From Frigidibacter sp. ROC022 (GTDB lineage Bacteria > Pseudomonadota > Alphaproteobacteria > Rhodobacterales > Rhodobacteraceae): a stretch of 64,000 nt of DNA. Shown piece after piece: positions 50,315 through 58,237 of the stretch; the first letter of the stretch is position 1, and each line of letters starts with the position of its first letter. The position numbers were made by a program, and so were the translations under genes. The DNA lies in contig NZ_JANQDU010000002.1 of NCBI RefSeq assembly GCF_024723735.1, positions 697,001 to 761,000 on the forward strand, given 5' to 3'. The notes beneath the pieces were generated by a model. That model saw nothing but the letters and a program-made list of their open reading frames with translations. It did not search any database and was not told where the DNA came from.

Positions 50315-50366
50315 AAACATGATCGTTGATTCATGTTTCACTAGCATTCAGGGCGCGCGTCGTCAA
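50315..50366 (-). promoter_or_regulatory. Promoter and operator of the tetR/acyl-CoA operon
   Basis: Leftward, TTGACG (50361-50366), a 17-bp spacer and TAGTGA (50338-50343) form a fair promoter. Over the predicted start lies AAACATGA-N8-TCATGTTT, with perfect 8-bp arms at 50315-50322 and 50331-50338. Its core CATGA-N8-TCATG (50318-50335) is also found at 41091-41108. TetR autorepression is expected. Confidence 0.7.
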
Positions 50367-50399
50367 CGCCGGCCCGGTTCCCGGCCATGGATCAAGACC

Positions 50400-51359
50400 C
50401 TAGGAAAGGGTTTGGCCCTGCAGCCACAGCTCGGCCAGCCGGGTCGCGCGGGCGATGTAGCCCTTCTGGCGCGGATCGTCCGGGGCCGCGCGGCTGGCCA
50501 GCCAGCCGACCGAGGCCATGGCGCGCAGCAGGCAGAACAGGGTCAGCAGGCGCGGCGCCTCGGGCGGCAGCGGGCGGTGGCGGGCATAGCCGTCCAGCAG
50601 CGCCCGCGCCACCGGCGCGAGGCCGGGGTCGTCACTGCCCTGCGAAAGGGCCGTCGCCAGATCGTAGAACCGATATCCGAAGCCGCTGTCGTCAAAGTCG
50701 ATCAGGGTCAGCCGCCCGTCCGCAACCAGCACATTCTCGCGCAGGACGTCGGCATGGATCAGGCCGAAATCCGGAGACTCCAGCGCTTCGAGCGCCCGAA
50801 GCGCCGCGTCGCGGGCCCGGGTCAGCAGTGCCCGGTCGGGCCCGGACAGGGCCGGGCTGTCCCAGAACCGGCCCCAGAGCGGTGCTTCGCCCAGGAATCC
50901 CTCGGCGTCCCAGGTCGGGCGCGTGAAGCCGGGCGGCAGGGTCAGCCGGTCGGTCGCGTCATGCAGGTCCGCGATCAGCGCGCCGAGACGGTGGTAGAGC
51001 GCCGGGGCCTCCGGCGGCAGCGGCTCTCCGGCCGCGCCCAGGGGTTGGCCGTCGCACCAGCGGATCAGGCTCGCGGCATGGCGCGGACCGGGGACCAGCA
51101 GGGCGCCGGCCCGGGTCGGCAGCGGCTCGGCCGCCGGGAATCCCGCCGCGGCCAGCGCCTGGCACCACCAGAGTTCGGAACGGATCGCCGCATCGCTTTG
51201 ATAGCCGGGGCGGTGCAGCCGCAGGGCGGCATGGGCTCCATCGGCCAGATGCACCTCGAAGACGGCGTTTTCGCGGTGCTTGATCAGGCGCGGTGCCTCG
51301 GCCAGCGGCCCCCAATGGGCCAGCACCGACAGCGCCTCGGCCTGCAGGGCCTCGGTCAT
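50400..51359 (-). CDS. Aminoglycoside phosphotransferase-fold kinase, probably a hydroxylysine/amino-alcohol kinase
   Basis: Kinase of 319 residues with the APH/choline kinase fold. The catalytic loop is GLIHADVLRENVLV (H-x-D-x-x-x-x-N), and the metal-binding Asp is in LTLIDFDDSGFG. It overlaps the class III aminotransferase-fold gene by 4 bp. This pair recalls the human hydroxylysine kinase and 5-phosphohydroxylysine phospho-lyase and similar pairs for ethanolamine phosphate: the kinase phosphorylates an amino alcohol and the PLP enzyme removes phosphate and ammonia. The substrate is inference. Confidence 0.82.
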   Translation of the reverse strand: MTEALQAEALSVLAHWGPLAEAPRLIKHRENAVFEVHLADGAHAALRLHRPGYQSDAAIRSELWWCQALAAAGFPAAEPLPTRAGALLVPGPRHAASLIRWCDGQPLGAAGEPLPPEAPALYHRLGALIADLHDATDRLTLPPGFTRPTWDAEGFLGEAPLWGRFWDSPALSGPDRALLTRARDAALRALEALESPDFGLIHADVLRENVLVADGRLTLIDFDDSGFGYRFYDLATALSQGSDDPGLAPVARALLDGYARHRPLPPEAPRLLTLFCLLRAMASVGWLASRAAPDDPRQKGYIARATRLAELWLQGQTLS

Positions 51360-52621
51360 TGCGGCAATTCGGCCAGACAGGCGGCAAGCTTTTCGACCAC
51401 CTCGTCGGCCTGCGCCCGCTGGAAGGGCATCGGCGGGCGCAGCTTCAGCACCTGCTGCTTGCGCCCGACCCGGCCCAACAGCACGCCGCGCGCCTTCATC
51501 GCCTCGACCATCCAGGCCGCCGCCGCCCCGTCCGGTTCCCCGTCGCGGGCAAATTCGATGCCGAAGAACAGGCCCTTGCCGCGCACCTCGACGATGCCGG
51601 GATGCGACAGCCCGCGCAGGGCCTTCTGCATGTAGGCGCCGGTCTTGCGGGCGTTTTCGACAAGGCCTTCCTCTTCCAGCACGTCCAGCACCGCCGTCGC
51701 CGCCGCCATCGCCACGGGGTTGCCGCCGAAGGTGTTGAAATAGCCGAAGGCTTCCCGGAACTCTGCCATGATCTCGGGCCGGGTCACGACGCCGGCCACC
51801 GGGTAGCCATTGCCCATCGGCTTGCCCAGGGTGACGATATCGGGTGCGAATCCCAGGGCCTGATGGCCCCAGAAATGGCTGCCGACGCGGCCGAAGCCGG
51901 GCTGCACCTCATCCGCGATGATCAGGCCCCGGGCGCGGCGGACGAGGCCGACGGCGGGCTCCAGAAAGGCGGGCGAGAGCGCCGGCAGACCTTCGTTGGC
52001 GAAGGCCGGGCAGAGGATCAGCGCCGCAAAGCCGTGCCCGGCATCTTCGAGATCGACGATCGCGCGGTGCAGGTTGCGGGCAAAGGCCTGGGGCTGCGCT
52101 TCCAGCGAACCGCCCACCGGGGCCACGGAATCCGGCGCCGGGATCAGCCGGACATGGCCGGGATAGCCGCCGATCGGGGGCCGGCGGGTGGACAGGGCCG
52201 AGACGGCCGAAGTGTTGCCGTGATAGGTGTTGTCGGTGGCGATGATGCCGGTCTTGCCGGTCACCGCCTGTGCCATGCGCAGGGCGATGTCATTGGCCTC
52301 GGAGCCGGTGCAGGCGACCAGAAGCTGCTTCAGCTCGTGGTCGAACAGCGAGGTGAGGCGTTCGGCATAGTCCAGGATGCCCCGGTGCAGGTAGCGGGTA
52401 TGGGTATTGAGAAGCGCCGACTGGGTGGCGATGGCCTCGACCACCTTCGGGTGGCAATGGCCGACATGCGGCACGTTGTTGTAGCAATCCAGATAGCGGG
52501 TGCCCTCGGCATCCCAGAGCCAGACACCCTCGCCCCGGACGATCTCGACCGGCTGGTCATAGAAGGTCGGCACGTTCGGACCCAGCAGCCGGCGACGTCG
52601 GGCAAGAAGGTCTTCGCTCAT
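51356..52621 (-). CDS. Class III aminotransferase-fold PLP enzyme, probable phospho-lyase
   Basis: PLP enzyme of 421 residues. Motifs seen: GSEANDIALRMAQ, the PLP-stacking YHGNT, IIADEVQPGFGRVG with the conserved Asp, and the PLP Lys in VTLGKPMGNGYPVAGV. The N-terminus NVPTFYDQPVEIVRGEGVWLWDAEGTRYLDCYNNVPHVGHCHPKVVEAI is the pattern of the AGXT2L/ETNPPL-type subgroup (CYNNVPHVGHCHP), which acts as ammonia- and phosphate-releasing lyases rather than transaminases. Cotranscription with a kinase fits this. Ordinary transamination remains possible. Confidence 0.83.
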   Translation of the reverse strand: MSEDLLARRRRLLGPNVPTFYDQPVEIVRGEGVWLWDAEGTRYLDCYNNVPHVGHCHPKVVEAIATQSALLNTHTRYLHRGILDYAERLTSLFDHELKQLLVACTGSEANDIALRMAQAVTGKTGIIATDNTYHGNTSAVSALSTRRPPIGGYPGHVRLIPAPDSVAPVGGSLEAQPQAFARNLHRAIVDLEDAGHGFAALILCPAFANEGLPALSPAFLEPAVGLVRRARGLIIADEVQPGFGRVGSHFWGHQALGFAPDIVTLGKPMGNGYPVAGVVTRPEIMAEFREAFGYFNTFGGNPVAMAAATAVLDVLEEEGLVENARKTGAYMQKALRGLSHPGIVEVRGKGLFFGIEFARDGEPDGAAAAWMVEAMKARGVLLGRVGRKQQVLKLRPPMPFQRAQADEVVEKLAACLAELPQ

Positions 52622-53142
52622 GCGGGGGCCCCCTTGGCATTGCGCAGGGCGGACAGGATGTCCTGAAAGGCGGCGCGGGCGGCGGCGGGATCAAAGGCGG
52701 CCAGGGTCTCGGCCGACCACTCCGGGGCCAGCTGCCGGTCGAGCGCCTCGATCCGGGCGCGCAGGGCCTCGTCCGGCGCGAAACGGTCCAGGGCGATCTG
52801 CAGCTGGGCGCGCATGTCCTGCACCTCGCGCAGCAGGCGGAACGCCTCGGCCATGGGCATGGCCAGATCGGGCTGATCCTGCCAGGAGGCCCCGGCGAAG
52901 ATGTCGCGCGTGACGATCTGCCCGGCGCCGAAGCAGTCATACCGGGCGCAGCCCGGGAAGCCGGCATCGGTCAGACTGGCATGGATGGAGCAGGCATGGC
53001 CATCGAGATGCGGGCAGGGCAGGCCGGCGGGCTTGTCGATGGCGAAGGCTTCGCCCTTGTCGAAGGCCAGAATGATGCAGCAGAGCGCCGCGCAGCTGTC
53101 GCAATCGGGGGTCAGCCCGGAGGGGCGCTCAGGAGTCGTCAT
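52618..53142 (-). CDS. YkgJ-family cysteine-cluster protein
   Basis: 174-residue protein with Cys clusters CDSCAALCC (about 14-22), CPHLDGHACSIH and FPGCARYDCFG, typical of the YkgJ family, which is thought to bind an Fe-S cluster or zinc; its function is unknown. The C-terminal half is helical. It overlaps the phospho-lyase gene by 4 bp and the arfB gene by 14 bp, so it is cotranscribed with them, perhaps by compaction only. Confidence 0.82.
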   Translation of the reverse strand: MTTPERPSGLTPDCDSCAALCCIILAFDKGEAFAIDKPAGLPCPHLDGHACSIHASLTDAGFPGCARYDCFGAGQIVTRDIFAGASWQDQPDLAMPMAEAFRLLREVQDMRAQLQIALDRFAPDEALRARIEALDRQLAPEWSAETLAAFDPAAARAAFQDILSALRNAKGAPA

Positions 53143-53551
53143 CGACACGCCCCCGCAAGGCCTTGACCTGACCACGCACCGCCTTGGCCTGAAGCCGGCG
53201 TTTCTTCGACCCGAGGGTCGGTCTGGTGGCGATCCGCCGCTTCGGAGCCGCGGTCGCCTTCCGGATCAGCTCGACCAGCCGTTCGCGTGCGATCTCGCGA
53301 TTGCGGGCCTGGCTGCGGGTCTCGTCAACCTGGAGCACCAGCACCCCGTCCTCGGTCATCCGCCGCCCCGCCAGCCGGCGCAACCGCGCCTTGACCGGCG
53401 GCGGCAGGGCCGGGCTGGACCCGGCGGCAAAGCGCAGCTCGACCGCGGTCGAGACCTTGTTGACGTTCTGGCCGCCGGGACCGGACGACCGCACGAATTG
53501 TTCGGTCAGTTCCCAGTCGGCAATCTGGATATCGTCGGTGACGCGCAGCAT
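53129..53551 (-). CDS. arfB: Peptidyl-tRNA hydrolase ArfB (YaeJ), stalled-ribosome rescue factor
   Basis: Release factor-like protein of 140 residues. The GGQ tripeptide that hydrolyses peptidyl-tRNA sits at SSGPGGQNVNKVSTAVELRF (G26-G27-Q28), and the basic C-terminal tail that enters the empty mRNA channel is present (PKRRIATRPTLGSKKRRLQAKAVRG). There is no stop-codon recognition domain, as expected for ArfB. The start MLRVTDDIQI at 53551 gives the usual length; the longer upstream frame is not supported. It rescues ribosomes stalled on non-stop mRNAs. Confidence 0.93.
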   Translation of the reverse strand: MLRVTDDIQIADWELTEQFVRSSGPGGQNVNKVSTAVELRFAAGSSPALPPPVKARLRRLAGRRMTEDGVLVLQVDETRSQARNREIARERLVELIRKATAAPKRRIATRPTLGSKKRRLQAKAVRGQVKALRGRVDDDS

Positions 53552-53645
53552 CGGACCTCTTCCCGTCAAGGGCTTCCTGCACGTTGACAGCGCCGCTTGC
53601 AAGGCAGCCCGGTGCATTGCACCTTCATCGGCGAGGGAGGACCGA

Positions 53646-55493
53646 ATGGCAGGACCGGCTTTTGCGGTGGCGATCTGGCTGGCGGTGATCGCGCTGGCAT
53701 CGCTTGGCGGTGCGCATCTGAGTCTTCCCGGGGCGCTGATCATCTTCAACGCGGTGGCCCTGATGGCGGCGATCGGCGGGATCTACCTGTCGTCGGTGCG
53801 CCGGGCGCATGCGCTGGCGATCCTCAACCGCCCGGTCTGGTGGCAGTTCCTGCTGGACGCCCATGTCGGCCGGGTGCTTCTGGCGCTTCTGGCGGGTGTC
53901 TGGGCGGGCCTGACCACGGTGGCCTGGGTCATCGCCTCGGGGCCGTTGGCGATGGTCTGGGTCGGGGCGGTCGCGCTGGTCTTCTGGGGGCTGGTGCCCC
54001 TGGTCGAGAAACGCCTGCAGAGCACGATCCGGCCCTTTGCCCGGCTCGGCTTCGCCCTGCGGCTGAGCGCATGGGTGACGGCGGGGCTGATGGGTGTTCT
54101 CTGGTGTGTCGGCATCGGGACCGGGGGTGCCGTGACGCCGGCGGCGGACTACCTTGGGAGCAGCGCGCTTCTGGGAGAATTGACCGACCTCGTGGCGATC
54201 AATGGCCTGACCGGGGACTATCTGCTGCAATGGCTGCCCGGAGTTCTGCGGTTCGGACTGGTCGCCATTGGCGCCGCCGCGGCCTTCTGGGGTCTGGCGC
54301 TGGCGGCGGCCGGGGCCGGCCTGCTGGCCCTGCCCGAGCGGCGGCGGGTGCTGGTGCCGAGCATCGAGGATGTGCCGCCCCGGGTCCCGGCGGGACGGCT
54401 GGCCCTGGCAACTGCGATTCCGGTGATCCTGGTGCTGATTTCGGTGCAACTGGCGGCGGCGCTGGAGGCGCGGCTGGTCTTTGCACCGGTCGTTGCCGAA
54501 GCCGCCCCCGAGACAATGGCTCCGGGACTGGCGCCGGACGCCGTGGACGGCATTCCGCTGGCATCGGACAGCGACATTCCCAAGACCCCGCCGCCCTCGC
54601 TCAGACCCAGCGACCTGCGGCGGGTCGTCGAAGCGGTGCTGGTGGGTGATCGGGTCTGCCCGGCCGAGGTTCTGACCCGGTTGCGGGAGAACGATGCCCG
54701 TTTCGCCGCGGCGGTCCGTGCCGGCCACGACGCCCTCGACCGCGAGCTGGAGGGTGTCTTCGATCAGATGCGGGCCAATGTCCCGGCAACGCTGGACAGC
54801 TATTACAGCCTCAGCGCTGAGTATCTGCGCACCCTGAATCTGGTGGCCGGCAATGGCGAGGCGTTCCTGCGCGAGCAGTTGCAGGCGGGGCTGACCAACG
54901 GGGTGGCTTTCGAAGCGCTGGATCAGGCGATCAAGACGGTTCAGACGATCCCGCGGCAGGATTACCTGATCGAGCGGGCCAGGGCATTGGCGGACTGCGG
55001 CCCGAACCTGCCCAGCGACACCGAAACGGTCGTGCTGACGGACAGCATTGCCGAGCTTCCCGTGCTGCCCGAGATGGGCGACGCCATCGCGCTGGAGACA
55101 CGGCTGGGGGCGTCGGGACTGATCGGCGGGGCTGCGGGCATCGCCGCCTTTGCCGGGACCAAGCTGATGGGCAAGGTGGTGGTCTCCTCGGCCTTCAAGC
55201 TGGGTGCGAAGGCGCTGGTCAAGGTCGCCGGGACCAAGGCACTGACGGTCGGCGGCGGGATACTGGCCGGCGGCGGCGCCGGGGGGCTGGGCGGCAGCGT
55301 GGTGCCGGGGCTGGGCACCGGTGCCGGTGCGGTGATCGGCGGCATCGTCGGCGGGGTCGGGGTGATGGTCGGGGTCGATTTCCTGGCGCTGAAATTGGAG
55401 GAAGAGATTTCCCGCAGCGCGTTCGAGGCTGATCTTCTGGCGGCGATCGACGCCGCCGAGGCCGATGCGCGCCGCAGCCTGGGCCTGGACTGA
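53646..55493 (+). CDS. Unknown multi-pass membrane protein with Gly-rich C-terminal region, 615 residues
   Basis: I do not recognise a family. The ATG at 53646 is preceded by GGGAGGACC. Hydrophobic helices are seen at about 3-20, 27-49, 75-115, 135-160, 200-230 and 252-278. A proline- and alanine-rich linker (about 285-325) leads to a soluble, helix-rich region. The last 120 residues are rich in Gly and Ala (LIGGAAGIAAFAGTKLMG, then GGGILAGGGAGGLGGS and GTGAGAVIGGIVGGVGVMVG), resembling glycine-zipper membrane-inserting segments, before an acidic-basic helix. It stands alone, divergent from arfB, with a hairpin after it. A stress or envelope function is possible but not shown. Confidence 0.7.
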   Translation: MAGPAFAVAIWLAVIALASLGGAHLSLPGALIIFNAVALMAAIGGIYLSSVRRAHALAILNRPVWWQFLLDAHVGRVLLALLAGVWAGLTTVAWVIASGPLAMVWVGAVALVFWGLVPLVEKRLQSTIRPFARLGFALRLSAWVTAGLMGVLWCVGIGTGGAVTPAADYLGSSALLGELTDLVAINGLTGDYLLQWLPGVLRFGLVAIGAAAAFWGLALAAAGAGLLALPERRRVLVPSIEDVPPRVPAGRLALATAIPVILVLISVQLAAALEARLVFAPVVAEAAPETMAPGLAPDAVDGIPLASDSDIPKTPPPSLRPSDLRRVVEAVLVGDRVCPAEVLTRLRENDARFAAAVRAGHDALDRELEGVFDQMRANVPATLDSYYSLSAEYLRTLNLVAGNGEAFLREQLQAGLTNGVAFEALDQAIKTVQTIPRQDYLIERARALADCGPNLPSDTETVVLTDSIAELPVLPEMGDAIALETRLGASGLIGGAAGIAAFAGTKLMGKVVVSSAFKLGAKALVKVAGTKALTVGGGILAGGGAGGLGGSVVPGLGTGAGAVIGGIVGGVGVMVGVDFLALKLEEEISRSAFEADLLAAIDAAEADARRSLGLD

Positions 55494-55512
55494 GCCGGAC
55501 AGCGCAACAGGA

Positions 55513-55542
55513 AAGGGCCGCCGGAGTGATCCGACGGCCCTT
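55513..55542. terminator. GC hairpin between the membrane protein gene and the tiny leftward unit
   Basis: AAGGGCCGCCGGA (55513-55525) pairs with TCCGACGGCCCTT (55530-55542), one mismatch, loop GTGA. It lies 20 bp past the rightward stop, and leftward it is followed by TTTCC, so it may serve both directions. Confidence 0.7.
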
Positions 55543-55607
55543 CGAGATCTAAGAAGATGGGCCAGTTAGGTCGCCCAATCAGAAGTGTTCAACCCTCGGG
55601 TCTGCCC

Positions 55608-55664
55608 TCAGGTTTCGGCCCCTCCGACTGTCCTGACACCTGTCTCCACTATCACTCTAGACAC
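55608..55664 (-). CDS. Tiny open frame of 18 codons with near-perfect Shine-Dalgarno
   Basis: A GTG start at 55664 follows AAAGGAGGT with 7-nt spacing, one of the best ribosome-binding sites in the window. The frame reads VSRVIVETGVRTVGGAET and stops at 55608. A TTGACA hexamer (55722-55727, leftward) lies upstream and the hairpin 55513-55542 downstream, giving a complete unit of roughly 180 nt. I know no such peptide. It could be a small protein, a leader peptide, or part of a small RNA where the SD has another purpose. It lies just past the end of the VUT gene. Confidence 0.4.
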   Translation of the reverse strand: MSRVIVETGVRTVGGAET

Positions 55665-55733
55665 TGGACCACCTCCTTTCAAATGTTGCCGATAAGGAAG
55701 TGTTGGCACAGATTTTGTGTTTGTCAAAATGTT

Positions 55734-56345
55734 TTACGCAACCCGTGCGCCCAGGCGCCCAAGAATGAGGCGGAAGGGAACCAGCGCGATCAAGGCCAGG
55801 GCAAGCTTGACACTCCAGTCCGCGCAGGCCAGCGAAACCCAGAAGGGCAGCACCGGGCCGAGGTTCAGGAAGGGTGTCGGATCCGAGGCCCAGGCGGCGG
55901 CTTCGGTCTCGGCCGGGCCAAAGAGGGTGAGCCCGGACCAGAAGGCGATGGAGAAGAACAGCGCCGTGTCGAGCGCCGATCCGACCAGGGTCGAGACCAG
56001 CGGCGCGCGCCACCAGCGACCGCGCCGAAGCCAGTGGAACACCGCCACATCGGTCAGCTGTGCCGCCAGGAAGGCCACTCCGGACCCGGTGGCGATGCGC
56101 AGGGTGGTCTTGTCCAGCCCGGCCGCGATGAAGGAACAGACCACCCCGGTGGCGAACCCGGCCAGCACCACCCGGCGGGCGGCGGCAGGACCGTGAAAGC
56201 GGTTGGTCAGATCGGTGACCAGAAAGGCGAAGGGATAGGTGAAGGCGCCCCAGGTCAGCCAGTCGCCCAGCAGGAACTGCACCAGGATGTTCGAGGCGGT
56301 CACGATGGCCGCCATCGCGAGGATGGCGGGAAGCAGGCGGGTCAT
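55734..56345 (-). CDS. VUT-family queuosine precursor transporter (YhhQ/DUF165)
   Basis: Inner-membrane transporter of 203 residues in the vitamin uptake-like VUT/DUF165 family, which takes up preQ0 or preQ1 for queuosine tRNA modification. Six hydrophobic helices are present with ASNILVQF, then TYPFAFLVTDLTNRFHG, the family's signature, and FLAAQLTDVAVFHWLR. The start MTRLLPAILAM at 56345 is favoured; an upstream TTG would add seven residues. I looked for a preQ1 riboswitch upstream and did not find a convincing one. Confidence 0.9.
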   Translation of the reverse strand: MTRLLPAILAMAAIVTASNILVQFLLGDWLTWGAFTYPFAFLVTDLTNRFHGPAAARRVVLAGFATGVVCSFIAAGLDKTTLRIATGSGVAFLAAQLTDVAVFHWLRRGRWWRAPLVSTLVGSALDTALFFSIAFWSGLTLFGPAETEAAAWASDPTPFLNLGPVLPFWVSLACADWSVKLALALIALVPFRLILGRLGARVA

Positions 56346-56441
56346 GGCATCATTCCGTTTTGGCAAGGTCGCGGAGACTTGGCCTCGCCGCAGGATCGGC
56401 AGGGCGCGCGGGGCATAGCGCCCCGTGGCCCGTCCCGCAAG

Positions 56442-57338
56442 TCAGTTCACCCGGTATTCGACGAATTCGGTGCGCTGGAAGCTGCGGAAATTGTCGTCCG
56501 AGATCATCGTCAGGCGGATCGCGCCGCTGCCGTCGCGCCAGACCGAAATCCCTTCCAGGTTGTCATGGGTGCCGGCACTGGTCTCTAACAAGGTGGTTTC
56601 GCCGGTCAGCCCGGTCTCGGCAATGTCGAAACGCCTGACCCGCGCCCGGAAGCCGAAGATGCTGCTCAGCTCGCGTTCCAGCAGGTAGAAGCGCCCGTCC
56701 GGGCCGATGTCGGCCCCGACCGCCAGAAAGGCGCCGCGCCGCGGGATGCTGAAGGGCTGGTCCCAACGGCCGTCGCGGAAGCGGAACACCGGAAACGGGG
56801 TGGAAAAGGCCCCGGAACGTTCGGGCATCGTGTAGAGCGTGCCCCGGGCGTCGATGGCCAGGGCTTCGAGTCCGGAGTTCTTCTGCATCCGGCCGAAGTC
56901 CTTCGGCCGCGGCAGCAGGCTGGCGCTGGCGTCGGGCGCGGGATGCCGGGCGACCCGGGTATTGCCCTCGAACGAGATGAACAGCGCCCCGTCCGCTGCA
57001 ATGGCCAGGCCCTCGGAATCGGCATTCTCGTGCTGCAGCGGCTGTCCCTTGCTGCTCTTCAGCCGTATCGCCGGCCCGGCCTCGACCCCGATGATCCTGC
57101 CGTTCTCGCGGATCAGCCGTCCGGTGACGACGGTGGCGTGATCGGACAGCGCGGTGAAGCCCAGCCCGTCGGCAGCCAGTTCCAGCCCCGAATAGCCGCC
57201 AAAGGCCTTGTCCGGCCGCTCCCAGGCATAGCTGCCCAGATATTGCGCCGCCGCGCCCGTCTCTGCCTTCAGCGGGGCAGCGGCAAGCGTCAGCAGGGCA
57301 AGGGCGCGGGCTAGTTGGCCGAGACGACGGCAGCGCAT
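56442..57338 (-). CDS. Secreted esterase-like protein of the phytase-like (PF13449) family
   Basis: Exported beta-propeller-type protein of 298 residues. Signal peptide: [26 protein letters not shown]. The repeats [54 protein letters not shown] and [17 protein letters not shown] are the conserved blocks of the esterase-like activity of phytase family. The start at 57338 overlaps mepA's end by 28 bp. Its role is unknown; phosphate or ester release in the periplasm is a general suggestion. Confidence 0.82.
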   Translation of the reverse strand: MRCRRLGQLARALALLTLAAAPLKAETGAAAQYLGSYAWERPDKAFGGYSGLELAADGLGFTALSDHATVVTGRLIRENGRIIGVEAGPAIRLKSSKGQPLQHENADSEGLAIAADGALFISFEGNTRVARHPAPDASASLLPRPKDFGRMQKNSGLEALAIDARGTLYTMPERSGAFSTPFPVFRFRDGRWDQPFSIPRRGAFLAVGADIGPDGRFYLLERELSSIFGFRARVRRFDIAETGLTGETTLLETSAGTHDNLEGISVWRDGSGAIRLTMISDDNFRSFQRTEFVEYRVN

Positions 57339-58237
57339 TGTGCGGGCAGATCGGCCAAGGTCAGCGGCCGCCGGGGTTTCGGTTTCGGCGCATTGGGATC
57401 GGGCTTCGGCGGGTGCAGGATGCCGTTCACCCAGGTTTCGGCCTCGTCGCAACCGTCGCCGGGCGGCGGCGGGGTCTGCGCGGTGCAGCCGCGCATGCCC
57501 TTCGGACAGGCCAGGCGGATGTGGATATGGTCGTTATGCCCATACCAGGGCCGGACCTTGCGCAGCCATGCACGGTTGCCGCGGGCGTCCTTGCACATCT
57601 GCACCTTGGCCCCGGCGAAGATGAAAATCCGCTCTACCGCCGGGTCCTCGGCGGCGGCCTTGACCATCGCCATATGGCCCGGCGTCCAGTCGGAATTGAC
57701 ATAGGCCCCGCCCGAGCGCTGGAAATTCGAGGCCGAGATCCTCTCGCGGTCGTCCTTCGACAGGGTGAGCGTCCGGGCCGGGTTCAGCCAGATATCGGCA
57801 TCGAGCCCGGTCTGGTGGCTGGCGTGGCCGCCCAGCATCGGACCGCCGCGCGGTTGCGACAGATCGCCAATATAGACACCTTCCCAGCCCGGAATCCGCG
57901 CCACCTTGGCCGAATAACGCTTCAGGAAGGCGATCAGTTCGGGCGAGCCCCAGTTGCGGTTGCGCGATAGCCGCATCGCCTGCCAGGTGGGCCCGGTTTC
58001 GGGCAGCTGCACGGCGCCGGCGAGACAGCCCTTGGCATAGCTGCCGTAGGCGGCGGCCGGACCCGGGGAGGGCAGGCCGATCCTGCCGAAAATCTGCTTG
58101 GCCGGTTCGTTGCTGCGCGACACGTCGGCCCCGCTGCTGGTGGCCAGAGGCACCCTGGCCGCAGGGGCATCGAGGCGCGGCGCGGAACAGGCGGCCAGGG
58201 CCAGAAGGGCGAGGGCGGCGAGGGGTCGGCTGCTCAT
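57311..58237 (-). CDS. mepA: Penicillin-insensitive murein endopeptidase MepA
   Basis: Peptidoglycan endopeptidase of 308 residues, M74 family. The N-terminus has a lipoprotein-like signal ([11 protein letters not shown]). The zinc ligands are visible in [15 protein letters not shown] (H and D) and in the late [12 protein letters not shown], as in E. coli MepA, with conserved Cys on both sides. It cleaves D-alanyl-meso-DAP cross-links. The end is Pro-rich ([14 protein letters not shown]). Overlaps on both sides place it in a leftward operon with the MFS transporter and esterase-like gene. Confidence 0.92.
   Translation of the reverse strand: MSSRPLAALALLALAACSAPRLDAPAARVPLATSSGADVSRSNEPAKQIFGRIGLPSPGPAAAYGSYAKGCLAGAVQLPETGPTWQAMRLSRNRNWGSPELIAFLKRYSAKVARIPGWEGVYIGDLSQPRGGPMLGGHASHQTGLDADIWLNPARTLTLSKDDRERISASNFQRSGGAYVNSDWTPGHMAMVKAAAEDPAVERIFIFAGAKVQMCKDARGNRAWLRKVRPWYGHNDHIHIRLACPKGMRGCTAQTPPPPGDGCDEAETWVNGILHPPKPDPNAPKPKPRRPLTLADLPAQCAAVVSAN

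Noticed and set aside
55581-55600. tRNA T-arm-like GTTCAA-type sequence
   Set aside because: No matching acceptor, D-arm or anticodon stem surrounds it, so it is not a tRNA.
56346-56441. preQ1 riboswitch upstream of the VUT transporter
   Set aside because: No conserved loop-stem and A-rich tail pattern of preQ1-I or the other classes could be found by eye.
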